Source: Endomychus coccineus
Taxonomy: Eukaryota; Arthropoda; Insecta; Coleoptera; Endomychidae
Length of the DNA stretch: 64,000 bases
NCBI GenBank assembly: GCA_958510875.1
Contig: OY294067.1
Coordinates: 32,476,912 to 32,540,911, forward strand
Direction of reading: 5' to 3'
The notes under the pieces were generated by a model, which saw nothing but the letters and a program-made list of their open reading frames with translations, was not told where the DNA came from and searched no databases. The position numbers were made by a program, and so were the translations under genes. The first letter of the stretch is position 1, and the number at the start of each line of letters is the position of its first letter. This document shows, in pieces, positions 20,601 through 32,939 of the stretch.

Positions 20601-23246
20601 TTATATATTAATATCAGATATAGGTTCAGACACACATACTATTGTGGAAACTTGATTGTGTTTCCTGTCCAGTATTATCCTCTATTTCTTATCAAAGGCT
20701 CTCCAATACGTTCTTCTAAATTATTCTGAGGAATTAATGAAATTGATAGTTCTCCAGAAGTCCTGATAATTAATCCGTCCATAATAATTATGGCTTAGTA
20801 CAGCTATAAATTGTATGTACAAATATGGAACGGCTGCAAGAAAACACTTTCACTAATGAGGACAAATTGAATCGAACCTTGCACAAGTGATAAAACAGAA
20901 TATAGCAGAAAGGGGAAGGTGGGGTACTATTACAGATCGTCGGATACAAATTAAACTAATCAAGTGGCCGTAACTGGGCAATGTCCGTAGCTATATCAGG
21001 TTCAGAACTAATTAAGGGTCCTGTTCATTATGACCGGGGGTAATTTATTGAATAATAACCCAGAAATCACCTACATAAATCTCCATTAGTCTCTAGTGTC
21101 TCAATATGATGACATATAAAAACTCGTGGCGCCGAGACGTACCTATTATACCAAATTAATTATTTCTGGTTAGATAACACTTGACGTTGATTAAAGTTTA
21201 TTTTTCCGTAGGTCAGATGATTCAGTGTCGTCGAGCGATAGATTAGTTTTATACGATAGTACATTAAAATATAATCCTTTTCAACGCTATTACATTTGTC
21301 CACACAGGAAGATTGGCGCTTAGTTTATAAAAAACAAACTTCTTCTTTAATCAGAAAAAACAAGACATTCTAGAAGGTATATTTCCTTATAGAAATAACT
21401 ATCACTACTTGTGAACGTAAATTAAGTATAGTAATTGTCGAAATTCGGGTGATTTGCAAGATATTTCATGCAGATCGTTTGTAAGTGATTATGCATTGAA
21501 AATTTCCCTTCATATCTGAACACAAATGAAAATATGTCCTTCTACTGGATTGTAGTAAAGATTGTGAATCGATCAAAATATTTGCAATTCTGAAAATTCC
21601 ATTTGTAATGATTTCGTAACGTACATCGATTCTTGTGTTCTATAGATCTCATGTCAGAATATATGACGAAAAGCAATATTTTTAAATATTTTTTAAAGGA
21701 CAGTAAGATAACGAAGAATTTGTTCTATCGTAGGAGAGAGCAATCTGAATCTACTTGCTGGAGAGATCAATGAATCAGTAACTTTATTCTTGACAAAATA
21801 TAGGTTTGTTTTCTTGATAAACGATGGGATAAGACCGTTCCAGCTTAAACAATGAATTCTTTGATTCAACAATAATTATACTAATGAAACGATGTTGTCT
21901 GCCATAATTCATCCTAAAATCAGTAATCACTGTTTTTTATGATAAATTGGGTGGCTGTTGATAAAATCCGCCTTCGTCATTTAACAAATTTTTCAATGAA
22001 GAAAATAGATAATAATAGTCTAATAAATTAGATGGAGATGTAAAAAAAAAAGAAAGTTGGGATGTTGTTGTGTCAACGAAAAGTGTAAATGAATGCAGTG
22101 AGAGAAGAGTGTCCGATAGTGCTCAAGGAATAAAGTGTAAAAATAGACCTCTGAAGCCAAACATCAGTAAATGACTAGTTGTTTCGGATAGGAGAGAAGA
22201 AAAAATTCATAAATTCCATCAAAATCAGTCTTTCAATATTCTTACCTAAATAAAATTTACTAATAACAAAGGAATAAACACATATTTATTCATTTTAAAA
22301 TTTGAATTATACTACTTAATATAAAAACACCCACATTTTTATCAAAAAATTCATAAATTGGAATAAAAGTTATAATTTTCAGTAAAATTATAAATTTATG
22401 AATAAAGTTTTGGGATTAAAAGTTCTTACACAAAGCACGTAAGACTGAAAACGATATTTTCTTACTTTAAGAAAACTTTATTCTGATTAGAAAAAAATAA
22501 GCATAAATTTTTATTAATGAAATTAATACATTTGTATACTATTTAAATAATATTCATAAAAGTAATTTCAAAATTGGAAACTTCTTCATTTTCATTCCCA
22601 TTATAATCTTCCAGATATTTTATGTAGTTACTGATTACAAAACTTACTTCAAATCATTTCCTGTCAGCCGGTGTTAATTTGATTCTCAGATACGTTTTTT
22701 ATTGCAAATAATAAATAATACTGTCATGTCAGCATTCGAGTTCATAATTCTGCCGGACAAGTTAATTTAACGTATGAATTCTAAATTGCAAGATATCATC
22801 AATAAATCTATATAAGTGACCGACATAGTAAAAGTGGGATATATTCGTACTCTCTTCTCGAGTGTGTACGCATAGATATAAATAATGTAAGTAATGTTTT
22901 ACATCCACATGGAGAATTAATGAATCAATTGATCATCATGTCTTTTAATTGACTGAACTAATTTTGAAATTTAAATTAGTTTTACCAATGCTGTTTCTTT
23001 CAAATTACATTTAACTTATCTCAAACAAGAATCCTCAGGGATACGCCATGCCTCTCGCCCCCAACCGAATATTCACTTAAAAATATTCAGATCTACCAAA
23101 AACCTAGCGCGTGGCAATATTAGAAACATGCAGCAAGCAAATTTTGCAAAGGTTGAACCATCGTAGATTCATTGTTCCCGGTGGTCACTCATTCTGCGAA
23201 CTGTCAACTTTGAAGCGTTCATTTCAATTTATTGATGTTTATTGAC
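20601..23246. other. Long AT-rich stretch without recognised features
   Basis: No ORF of note, no tRNA-like or TIR structure. 22240-22620 is extremely AT-rich. Recognisable coding sequence resumes at 23247. Confidence 0.45.
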
Positions 23247-24080
23247 ATGAGTTCCAACCATGAAAGTATAGATTCAGATATAGAGCTTACGGACAATGAA
23301 GCAATTCAAACATTAGTAACTGCTAAGTCTCGGGATAGATACTTATAGATGCGAAAATGAAAATAAGCGATTTGAAGAGTGGTGCTGTCCCAAAAAAGTT
23401 CGTGATATATCAGAGAACATTTTATTAGCTTATTTTGATGGTAAACAATTTCTATGAAGAAAAATAGGGACATAAGTGAATATTCACAGCTATTTGCCGT
23501 TTTGAAGTGGAGAAGTAAGCGCTACTAGTCGAAGAAATCTAAAGGAAGCTAATGATGATTGTTTGTTGTTGAACATATTATACATAAATATGATCATATT
23601 TCTATTTGCCATATTGTTTTTTATATAGGTTTCATTAATTGTGGGTCTGTTTGGTGCTTGCTCAAAGAAGAAGTTGATGAATTTGAAAAGTTGACGAAGC
23701 AACGTTCATAATAATCAACACAATGTCATTAAAGGAAAGATCGCTGATTTTGACGTCCGAAAATATATTAGGCTTCGACCACAAACTAAAGTCCATGATC
23801 GTTTTTTGTTTTAGAACTACGAAGTCCATCACAATATGCAGGTCACTGTTTTAGAAGATCTTCAGCATCACTTTATCCCTTTTTGTTGATGCTGGTGCTG
23901 TTATGCACAATTTAAGAGACACGGTGGATGGAAATCCAGTAGTGATGCGGAAAGATGTTCTTAGAAACAGAAAAATAATAGCCACAACAATAATGGAAAG
24001 ACAAATTGTTTCTACTAAGAATTGAACTGAAATTGACAGCTGAAATATTTCAGTTATCTCTACGGCTGCTGGAATGAATA
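23247..24080 (+). pseudogene. Crypton-like tyrosine recombinase (YR) pseudogene
   Basis: The ATG at 23247 opens MSSNHESIDSDIELTDNEAI and TAKSRDRYL. After a short disruption comes KRFEEWCCPKKVRDISENIL, then LAYFDG, the N-terminal core-binding domain of insect Crypton-like recombinases (pattern KxFxxWC...E..LLAYF). Next are SEYSQLFAVLKWRSKRY, VGLFGACSKKKL (the GxR/K region of the catalytic domain), DVRKYIRLRPQTKVHDRFF, and YAGHCFRRSSAS, the signature HxxR box. A frameshift follows, then ADAGA-like and GGW-like residues. These enzymes recombine single-stranded or circular DNA through a tyrosine nucleophile. The tyrosine region is not preserved. Several stops and frameshifts make it inactive. Confidence 0.75.
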
Positions 24081-24084
24081 TCAC

Positions 24085-24530
24085 TAATTGTAGGTAAAAT
24101 AATACTACCTAATAGCCTCTTGGAATAGTGAGATCGTTCCCTATTGGTATTGGTTAAGATGGTAGCAGGCGTAATAGAAAGTTCAGTGCACTTAACCAAA
24201 GACCCTTGTACACTATCCCCTGCTACGTTTTTCAGGGGATATCTGAATACCTCGGTGATCCCTGGATCTAGTAAGGTAAACCTGGTTCGAATGAGCGCAG
24301 GGCATTCACATAGAAAATGGGTTGAAGGCTCCACTTTGTTTCCTTCGTATCTCACACAGAAGGAATTGTCGCTTTCGCTACTGTGCTACTCAGATTTTCG
24401 TGACCTGTAAATATCCTGTAGATTATCCTGATGATTTGCCTAATCAGCGAGAGTATCTCTCTTGTCCTTTGACCTATCTCATTGCCAGTTCAGCAGCCGT
24501 TAATGCTTCTCGATGCTGAGGCATGTTGAT
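24085..24530 (-). pseudogene. Non-LTR RNase H / C-terminal zinc-knuckle fragment
   Basis: The minus strand reads QRTREILSLIRQIIRIIYRI then FTGH, matching the end of the RNase H domain and the following GHxxL motif of Jockey/R1-type polyproteins. Next is a knuckle-like segment ending STHFLCECPALIRTRF (family pattern C..C...E...H.L.eCpal...R), then GITEVFRYPLKN and an FVK-like tail. Frameshifts separate the parts. The plus-strand ORFs here are shadows. Confidence 0.65.
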
Positions 24531-24594
24531 CTGTCCGATGGTTCCGCTGAATCTGTTACCCCCGTTGTAGAGGATACCAGCAAGAGGGTCTTGA

Positions 24595-24712
24595 GAACCG
24601 TCCAGTCTTTCCATATGCCTATAACCTCCAAACCTTCAAGACAAGTTGGAATGTATATCTCCAACATTCCCCCGCTCGCTCACGCGATGATGTTCTTCGA
24701 ACATTATTTATC
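24595..24712 (+). pseudogene. CR1/Jockey-like family C, copy 3 (3' scrap)
   Basis: ATATGCCTATAACCTCCAAA through GATGTTCTTCGAACATTAT matches the last 120 bp of the family-C coding region seen at 51370-51470 and 37560-37620. Both ends are truncated. Confidence 0.6.
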
Positions 24713-26050
24713 TGTTTGTAACTATTTGCAATATATTTTCGGTTCCTACGGGTGAGGTTACTCCTGTCACTAGGGATCCGAAAATCTAGATTATTTTCAA
24801 GGTGAAGATATTTGTTAGTTGTTAGTTGTGTTTTCAATATCTCTACAATGGAATAGCCATGAATCCACATCACATTGAATACAAATTAATAGTGTTGGAG
24901 GATAAATGACATTTGACTAAGATTGTGATCATGTTATTTGTCCTAGGATCTTTCGAATCAAAATACAATTGGCTCATAGGAATCAGCATTCCAAAAATCT
25001 CGGCCAGACTACAACCTTTATCCCTACGCTACCTAACGAGCAATCATATACTCTCACCTGTAATAATCCTCCTGGTAAATGGCTGCTTATAACGCATGGT
25101 AAAAAACACAAAAAAACATACAGAACAACCGGTACCACCGATCCGCACTAAGCACTGGGGTCAACTTCGATTTATAACGAACAGGTCAAGATGAGGAAAC
25201 TAACTAACTGTTCACTACACTTATTCAAATAAGATACTGGACACAACAATTTGATAAAACAGTGTACATCGAAGTAACAACGTTATCAGCTTATTTATAA
25301 AAGTGACGATTATAGATTCATCTAACCTATTTTATATGTCGGTGTCGTAAGTTTAATTTATAGATTCCTTCCCATTAGAGCGTATATTATGAACTGAAAG
25401 AAAAATTGTTTAACATTCGATAAGAGGAGCATTTCATCCTTATCGTCTGAAACGTATATTGAACATATAATAATTATGATGTTTTTAGAATAAATATAGA
25501 AACAGCAACTCGGATATATAGCCATTCTAATTGGATACTAGATGGTGAAATGAATGAACTCTTCGTTATCGCATTATTTAATTGTAAATTAAAATGTTGA
25601 TATTAACTAGATAACAAGAAATTTGAGTGCTCATTAATTTCCTGTGTTACTATCGAAATTGAACTATTAATTAATTGTGGGATATCTGTTGAATGGGAAT
25701 CAAACGATTTTAGAATGAGATATTTTTAAGGAGGGCACGATCAATATCAATATTTTTTGTAAATCTGTCACGAAACATATTCATTTTTCATGATTTGATA
25801 CAGGCGTTTACTGAAATATGGAACATAAGCGTAGGCACCACAAATTTAATTTAAGATGGCTATCCCGAAATTATTTAACTTTACCCAATCATACCTCAAA
25901 GGCAGTAACATCAGTTGATATGTATTTATGATGTCCATCATATATGTCGTAAGCCTTATTCCTATCAAATTAACTACATAACACCTATTTCGCTCAGATA
26001 AACTGTCACAAATATTGACAAATTTAACACATACATTACATAATCCCTAT
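24713..26050. other. No gene recognised
   Basis: Short ORFs only (for example 24969-25151), without motifs. AT-rich from 25200 onward. Confidence 0.45.
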
Positions 26051-26054
26051 TGAA

Positions 26055-26668
26055 TTGAAAAAAAAAAAAATTTGCCATAATGGGCAAGCACCTTATATCT
26101 ATGGGCTTCCGAAACTAGATGAAAGTGATATATATACCTTTAACACCCATTGTAAGTCATTTGGAGCGCCTACCTACAATTTATCAAAATCTATCAACTA
26201 TATAATAGGAAAAAATGAATGAGTTTATAAAAAATCAATCTGTTCATCTATTAATTTCCTTGGATGTTGTTTCTTTATTTACGAATATACCAGTCGTACT
26301 GCCAATAAATGGCATCAAAAAACGTTCGGCAGAGATTAAAAATACACACCTCTACATTAGTCTGAATTTATAAATGAAGTAAAGTGTTGTTTAGAATGCA
26401 ATTATTTTTAATACGGGGAGCAGTATTATGGGCAAATATCCGGCACAGCAATGAGATCTCCTATTTCAGCTACTATTGCTAACCTAGTTATGGAAGGTCT
26501 AGAGGAATCTGTAATAAATGCATTAGATTTTCAACCCATATTCTTCAAACGGTATGTAGATGATTGCCTAATGTGTGTTCCCAATGATAAAATTCAGTAC
26601 GTGATTAATGAATTGAACAATGTTCACTATAAACTTCAATTTACTTGTGTAACAAAAGAACGACAGAC
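26055..26668 (+). pseudogene. Penelope-like reverse transcriptase fragment
   Basis: Translations in shifting frames give APYIYGLPKLD (RT motif before the palm), FIKNQSVHLLISLDVVSLFT then NIPV (motif A, with the SLDVVSLFTNIP signature specific to Penelope), YYGQISGTAMRSPISATIAN and LVMEGLEE (motif B), and FFKRYVDDCLMCVPNDKI (motif C, YVDD catalytic box). PLE RTs are related to telomerase and act with a C-terminal GIY-YIG nuclease. The ORF at 26451-26675 covers motif B onward. Sequence breaks after YKLQFTCVTKE at a junction with a non-LTR fragment, so the PLE C-terminus is missing. Frameshifts upstream kill it. Confidence 0.8.
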
Positions 26669-27118
26669 CTATTAGCACTAAATAGGGAAAAAATAAAAGT
26701 CGTAACAGGGCTCATGACTGGCCATGCGCCAGTAAAAGAGCCCTAAGCGCTAAGGATACAGAAACAGTGACACACATACTGTGTAAATGCGAGGCACTAG
26801 ATAGCAAAAGACAGTAAATTTTTGGAAAGCCTAACGGCGAACCAGAGTTATACAGTTCCCAACCAGTAAAGGACTTGTACAGACTCGTACAAAGTACAAA
26901 AAAACTCGAGTGGATACCGTAAAGAAACAAAAAATAGGCGAGATACATTGGGCCAGTAGGCCTAAGTGTCACCGGAGGCAATAGCCAGACAAGCCTACAA
27001 AGGGAGTGATGTTTTTTGTGAGTATGCCTGGAATGGTGACTCTCACAGTAGACCATGAAACTCAAAGGCTCATAGCCTCGTCATATAGAGTTTTCTTCAC
27101 CTCCGCAACAACAACAAA
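26669..27118 (+). pseudogene. 3' end of a non-LTR retrotransposon with (CAA)n tail
   Basis: Frame pieces read KVVTGLMTGHAPV (GHxxL motif after RNase H), TVTHILCKCEALDSKRQ (C-terminal zinc-knuckle and 'ceaL...R' motif) and LYRLVQSTKKLEWI, followed by a 3' UTR of about 190 bp ending in CAACAACAACAAAAA. This is the end of an I/R1/Jockey-type element, joined directly to the PLE RT. The minus-strand ORF at 26712-27065 is a shadow. Confidence 0.7.
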
Positions 27119-29110
27119 AATAGCTTCCAACATTGAATTTTTCAAATAAACATTAGGTGAAATTATTGAAAAAAAATGGTAATAGTTTCCTTCCTGATGT
27201 TTTAGCAGCACCATCACGTGTTTTACTCCATTTACAAACGTAGTATAAGGGAATTATTGTAATGGACTTATTTAAATGCGAATTTATCAAGCTCTATTTA
27301 CAGTTTTATAAATGCAATTCTTAAGAGACTAAAAGAGGCAATTTCAAAAACCCTTCATGATAATGATATGAAGAAGTTCTAGTCAGTGGAATTGTCACAA
27401 TCATTGAAGGGGGAGTGTCATCATAACAGTCAACCTTGAAAATATGTGAAAAATGACGACCTTTTTTTTGGCAATGGTTCAACTTAGATGTATAGTTTTC
27501 AAGTCACGTCAATTATTCAGTTTGTTACTTTCGACACCGATCTCCCACACCTGTTAGAAAAGAAAGAAAATATAATGCAGCATTAATTCTTGATATCGGC
27601 TATGGAATTTATTCTGCTTGGTAAACGATAAAATAATAACGCATAAAAGTGGCAAGAACAAGGTTCAACAACGACTTCAGTTCCAATTTTCTTGACGTTT
27701 ACACGGACATCGTGTCCCGTTATATTAAATAGATCGAAAACATGTTTAATTCATCTTGAAATGAACAATTTGCATCCGGATGTGGCAGGCAAGGGTGCCG
27801 GAACACGAACGGAACAGCGGTGTTCGAACATCAGGTACAAGTTCTAATAAGCGGGTCCGTCGTACCAGTGACGCCTTGCGGCGGAGCTTGGAAGTGTGGA
27901 AATTACCTCATTTATTAGGTAAGGGTATGCGACCCTTGTTGCTGACACCTCTCCTTTGCACCTGCTGCAGAGTATTATTGAGTTTCCAACAGAAGACACC
28001 CAGATCCGGCATTTACAAATTTACATCGAGTACAGAAGTCAGTGATCGTATTGATAAATGTGCTTTCATTTTCGCTATTTGGTTATGACGCATAAAAGTG
28101 ACGTGAATAAAATACCTCCTTTTCCAATAATCAATGTTTCCTCCAACCTGAAATTTATACTATTTTCTACACAAGGTGTACGTAATATAATCTTTCAGAG
28201 CGATTTTATGAATCATCTGGCAAAAATGCTTTGTCATAGCATAGGTTTCTACCGCTCGAGACAGATGACAAATTTGCCGACCTTTCTGCCTTTCTCCCTT
28301 CTCCAGTACACTAAGAGAAAATGTGATTATCACAAAGATAAAATTTGCAGGCGCAAAGAAAATATTACGCTATTAATTTGAGAAGTTTCAATGAATAATT
28401 TTTTTATTCAAAATTTCAAATAATAATTAGTAACTAAAAAAAATACTCCCAAATTGGGGAAGATACGGTCTTTTTGGACCTTCAGAGACACACTCCCCCT
28501 GCCTCCTCGTGCTAACGTTAACTGTTAACAGCTTCAGTGCCGACGCCACCTTCTCAGTGCGAGTAGCTAAGCTGAAGTGTACTGCTTTCACGGTACAATC
28601 CCTCCAGTCTAATTCTCTCTACAATCAGCCAGATAGTTAGCGCACCGAACAGTGGACGGAACAAAGTAAATAGCGTCGAGTATTTCGACGAACCACACTG
28701 CTCAATAACTCGAAAGCGGCTTAAAGTACGATATGGTATTTTTATGCCAGTAAATTCCGAGCATCATGTAAGCTGCGGATTGAGTATATATTTACAAATT
28801 ATAATTTGTAAATACGTTTTAATAACCATCTTTTCCTTTTTAAATTATTAATATTGTGTTGGAAATAAAAATTAAGGGTAGCTGCAAAACAAAAAGAAAT
28901 AATAGACACAAGTTATCTATATAATTTATTTACGAAAAACCTATGATTTTTGAGTAACATATTCTTGAGCCGTAATTGATGTACTAATAATATAATTGAA
29001 TAATCAATCTAAATCATTCATTATCGTCATCATTATATTAACATCTTAAGAACAAAAATAATGCTTAATTAAGAATGACGATATTTATTTTGGGATAAGC
29101 ATTATAACAA
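27119..29110. other. No recognised gene; ORFs of 102-107 codons at 27780-28381
   Basis: Two overlapping plus-strand ORFs (27780-28088, 28058-28381) show no motif. A less AT-rich block at 28440-28740 (repeated CGAGT, GCGTCGAG and CACACTC elements) could be a regulatory or transposon 5' region, but nothing decisive is visible. Confidence 0.4.
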
Positions 29111-29940
29111 CTCTTTATGTAGAGTTCATACAGGATGGTCCAGTTTGTAATACATTGATTTGAGAAGCTGATAGAAGATAAAACATAAATCTTTCCCTAG
29201 AAACATTTTTTGAACGTCCTTAATAACTGAGATATAACAAAGTTGAAAATAAATATATTTTTTTGTGTAACTTTGGAACCGTTCAACCAATTTTGCTCAA
29301 ATTTAGAATAGAGTTCACTCAAATGAGTCTATATCTAACAATAATAATGCGTTTCACCAAATTTTTTCAGAGGCTTAGAGAATGGTAGCGTTCCCATTTC
29401 CCCACCATATTTATAACTTTCGTAGTTATTTTTCTGAAAGCTACGTTTAATTTTTAATTTTCATTAGAGGCCTCGATTTCGAGATAGGTATATTGGTTTT
29501 GAAATTTCGGAAAAATGTCGGAAACGCGGAGTTATTACAAACCTAATGAACGATACAGAAGTTTCCCCCAAATTTCAGAAAAACAGGAGAGGGTGTATCA
29601 CCTTTTATTATCTACACCCCTGAATAGTTGATCAAACGCATTTTAGTAAATTTCGAAAGATATGGGTGAGATATCCAACAAAAGCAAGAGATATTTACTG
29701 CGTCTTCGACATGTTCAGTTTGAGGAGTCGCCGTTGGCCTCGTATCATCGGCCTATCACATATCTTACGATAGGCTATCAGTCAAGCGTTGTACCTCCTA
29801 ACCCGAGTGTACATGCACTTTAATAATACATGAGGAAGGAATATCAATCGATCACAGCAAACTTTCGATTAATCTACTAACCAAGTGATATTAAAAATAT
29901 ATAAAAATTTTTGAATGTAACCGGTGAAAAGTTTAACAAA
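29111..29940. other. Possible unclassified repeat, no coding seen
   Basis: It opens with ATACAGGATGGTCCAG, similar to start sequences of several insect dispersed repeats, and contains GGAAAAATGTCGGAAACGCG. No second end or ORF was found, so no class is assigned. Confidence 0.3.
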
Positions 29941-30045
29941 CTAACATGCGATGAATTTGCCGCTTGGAGTTTCGAACCCAGGCCGCTATAAGGAAGGAAA
30001 CTACGTTACCAAGATTCTACCACCTTGGTTAGAACCGTCGATGTA
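29941..30045 (-). repeat. tRNA-like SINE head (second type, degenerate)
   Basis: On the minus strand GGTGGTAGAATCTTGG is followed about 40 bp later by GGGTTCGAAACTCC, a good B box. The A box is weak. The sequence differs from SINE copies 1 and 2. Confidence 0.4.
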
Positions 30046-30189
30046 GATTAAACATTCAATTCAGTATATCAACAGTCAATTGGCTCACTGCTAAGGACAT
30101 ATATTAAGTATATGGGTGAGAGGTATCACCCTTGTCTAATAGTCACTCCTCATATCTTTGTCCCGCTGCGAATCGGCGAATTCATAGAC

Positions 30190-30321
30190 TAGTGGCGTAG
30201 TAAGACAAATTTTCGAGGGAAGGGGGTTATATAGAGACAATTTTAAATATTTCCATGATTTAAAATTATGCTCTATATAATTGACCCCCTTCCCTCGAAA
30301 ATTTGTCTTACTACGTCACTG
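30190..30321. mobile_element. 132-bp hAT-like MITE
   Basis: The outer 38 bp are inverted repeats: TAGTGGCGTAGTAAGACAAA onward (30190-30227) against the complement at 30284-30321 ending CTACGTCACTG. Flanks TCATAGAC (30182-30189) and CCATTGAC (30322-30329) match at 6 of 8 positions, consistent with an old 8-bp hAT duplication. The TIR start resembles that of the neighbouring hAT elements (CAGTGGCGGC) only over the first bases. No coding sequence. Confidence 0.75.
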
Positions 30322-30475
30322 CCATTGACAATAGATCTGGAATAGGAAGCCCAGACACCGGGGCTTTAGGGATCAACGTGGTGCAATGTTTACCCACATA
30401 GAGGCAGCTCTTATTTTGCCCTATCGTATAGATGGACTACTTTGAATGAGACCCACCAGGAGGAACACTGTTTAC

Positions 30476-32397
30476 CCATGGCGGCTCCTCGAAGGAGGCT
30501 AAGGAGGCTCAGTCTCCTCACAATTTTATCTTGTTGATCATTCTTCATTTTATTTCCTGTTTCTCTAATAATTTTTTTAATTTTACAATTAATTCCCCGT
30601 TCTCAGTAGTTATTTTTAATCCGGCAACAGTGCCCTGAGGCTAGACTCTCTGTATATCTCAAACGCTGAGCATGTGTTGTTCAACACAGTTGCCGTTTTT
30701 CCGACCAGTCAATCGCCAAATAGCGTGAAACAGCGAAAACGGCAACATCCTCTGGAGGCTAGCCTGCCGCCCGCCTTTAAGTTCAGTACGAGTACAGTCG
30801 GTGTGGTACGGAATACGACACATGCGTGTTGCCAGTGTTGCGTCTTGCGTCAGTGCTTGTTTTGTTTTATGCGGTTATAATGGTTGAGTGACACCACGCG
30901 AAATAAGGTTAGATTAGAATTCGTCTGTTCGGTAAATTATTAATTGTAAAAATGGACAACTAGTGGAAAGATTTTTAGGGTTCTACGATGTTAGTTCGGG
31001 AAGAACAGCGGTCAATTTATTCAATTTTTTAATGGAAACATTTCAACGATTCGACTTTGCGAATAAATCAGACTTACGACGGCATCTGTAATGGCGGGAC
31101 ATTTAAACGGTCTTCAAACAAACGAACGTAAGTTTAAAATAACATAGTAGGAAACAGAATTCCCTGTAATGCTCGAACTCGATGGAATTTTACATCACGT
31201 GCAATGTTTAGTTTACCATCCATAAAAATAAAGACAAATTAATTGAAACATTTGATTTTATATTAAACAGTGATGACTTTTCAACAGATCAGGTTTCATT
31301 AAATGCTGCTGTTGGTTTAAAATCTTATTTAGAAAATGAAGAATTTTTGTTATTTCTCGATACTTTTAAATTAATATTTGAACAAACTGATCTTATTTTT
31401 CAAATTTTACAACATAAATTCACTAATATAATTCATTCAAGAGATCGTTTAAAACATCTCATTGATAAAATTTCAAGTTTCCGTTATACAGAATTTCATT
31501 TTAATATTTTATTTGGAAATTATTCAACTGATGAGGCTTCTCGCGTGAAAAGGAGGAAAACATATAATTTGGTAGACAAGAAACTACATTATAAACAACT
31601 TTTTTATGAAATTGTAGATACTATTAAAGGTCAAATATTGAGATTCGATTTTCCGTTTTACATGAATTGAAGTTTTTCGATCTGACGAATAGAAGATTTT
31701 TCGAATCTTTTTCAAAAGAGTTTCTCAATACACTTTCAGATAACTTAGTTCTAAAATATAATATTTTTGATAAAATAGCGCAGCACAACGAATTATGCGT
31801 TGTATACTGGGATAAAGATATTTTAGGCCAGTACAACAGTCACGCCGATATGATAAAATATATGATAGACAATGAGTTGCAACAAGTTTTACCTCAGTTT
31901 TATAAACTACTTTGTTTGACAGTCACCATTCCTGTCACGTCGGCATCGGTGGAGAGATCATTTTCTACTCTCAAACGAATTAAAACATACATGCGAAATA
32001 CAATGGGCCAAAATCGTTTTTACAATGTTAGTTTAATATCTATTGAAAAAGATTTAGTAAAACACTTAAAACATAATGATACATTTTATGATAATATTAT
32101 TGATCATTTTTCGCAAATTAAAGACCGTAGAATTTCGTTAATATATAAAAAAGTTGATAAAATTGATAAAAAAAAAAATATGAAAAATTCCAAAAAAAAA
32201 GAAAAAACAAGAAACGAACGAAAAAAATTTGTGGGCAAGAGAAACTCTATACCTCCACGTTGGTTCTTGCTGGGTAACAATTAATTTTGTCACTGAAGTA
32301 GCTGGTACGGTCGCTGTGCAAAGCTGAATAGAGTATATTTTTACAAAAACGTTTTATGTCCAGCCTCCTCTCTCAAAAAGTTCACGAGCCGACACTG
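30476..32397 (+). mobile_element. hAT DNA transposon, copy 2 (internally deleted)
   Basis: Left end CCATGGCGGCTCCTC (first bases mutated), right end GAGCCGACACTG, exact 8-bp target duplication CTGTTTAC at 30468-30475 and 32398-32405. Length 1922 bp. It shares with copy 1 the 5' region (AAGGAGGCTCAG; CTGTTTCTC; ACGCTGAGCATGTGTTGTTC) and the 3' end. A 5' segment near 30770-31140 differs strongly from copy 1 (10786-12650), so the copies are sisters with separate internal changes. Confidence 0.9.
31156..32284 (+). pseudogene. hAT transposase, C-terminal half (nearly readable)
   Basis: Frames 31347-31670 (107 aa) and 31667-32284 (205 aa) overlap by a few bases, so a single frameshift near 31640 separates them. 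The first holds SRDRLKHLIDKISSFRYTEF and KRRKTYNLVDKKLHYKQLF. The second continues FDLTNRRFFESFSKEFLNTL and ends with the dimerisation domain ASVERSFSTLKRIKTYM, MGQNRFYNVSLISIEKDL and DRRISLIYKK. N-terminal BED finger and the first catalytic acidic residues are missing. It is better preserved than the copy at 11510-12402 but cannot encode a full transposase. Confidence 0.8.
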
Positions 32398-32509
32398 CTG
32401 TTTACTAGACTTTATTGACTTTACTTCTTGGCTATAGTCAACTCCCACGTCCTGGTGTCACCTGCAAGCAGGTTCGTATACGAATAATCGTTCGCCTTTG
32501 TTGAAATAA

Positions 32510-32915
32510 CCTATCGCATATGTCTACTACGGCCGTGAATCCATTGCAAGCAGCAACCTGGGATAAGAAGACACTGCGCCTCGGTTTTTATGAGTAACGT
32601 GTTGGTGCACGGCTTACCTAAAGTTTCGGAGAGGTACCTTTGTATCGCCCCGATTTTAGAGGCGTGACTACTTTAAGCGAGAACCTATATGAATTGAAGA
32701 ACAAAGGGTATCATGCTTGCTAACTATGCTCACCCGTTTGACAAGCCATTGTCCCTGTCGCTTACTTGTGTCAGCCTAAGCTTTTAATCAACGCCTAAAC
32801 GCAACCTGTACGACCGGCTATCGGTCTTGTTCAAGTTTGGGCTAAAGCATATGTCTGCCAGACCAGCATCCTGGGATAAAAAGGCACTGTTCCGTGGTTT
32901 TAGTGATAAATGTTA
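32510..32915. repeat. Degenerate direct repeat, about 310-bp spacing
   Basis: CAGCAACCTGGGATAAGAAG with ACTGCGCCTCGGTTTT (from 32552) recurs as CCAGCATCCTGGGATAAAAA with ACTGTTCCGTGGTTTT (from 32863); both are preceded by GCATATGTCTRC. It may be two copies of one short repeat or a decayed tandem pair. Confidence 0.5.
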
Positions 32916-32939
32916 TGTAGTATGTAGTAGTAGATTTAG

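Noticed and set aside
26712..27065. A 117-codon minus-strand gene
   Set aside because: Antisense to the non-LTR zinc-knuckle region and 3' UTR, which has recognisable motifs on the plus strand.
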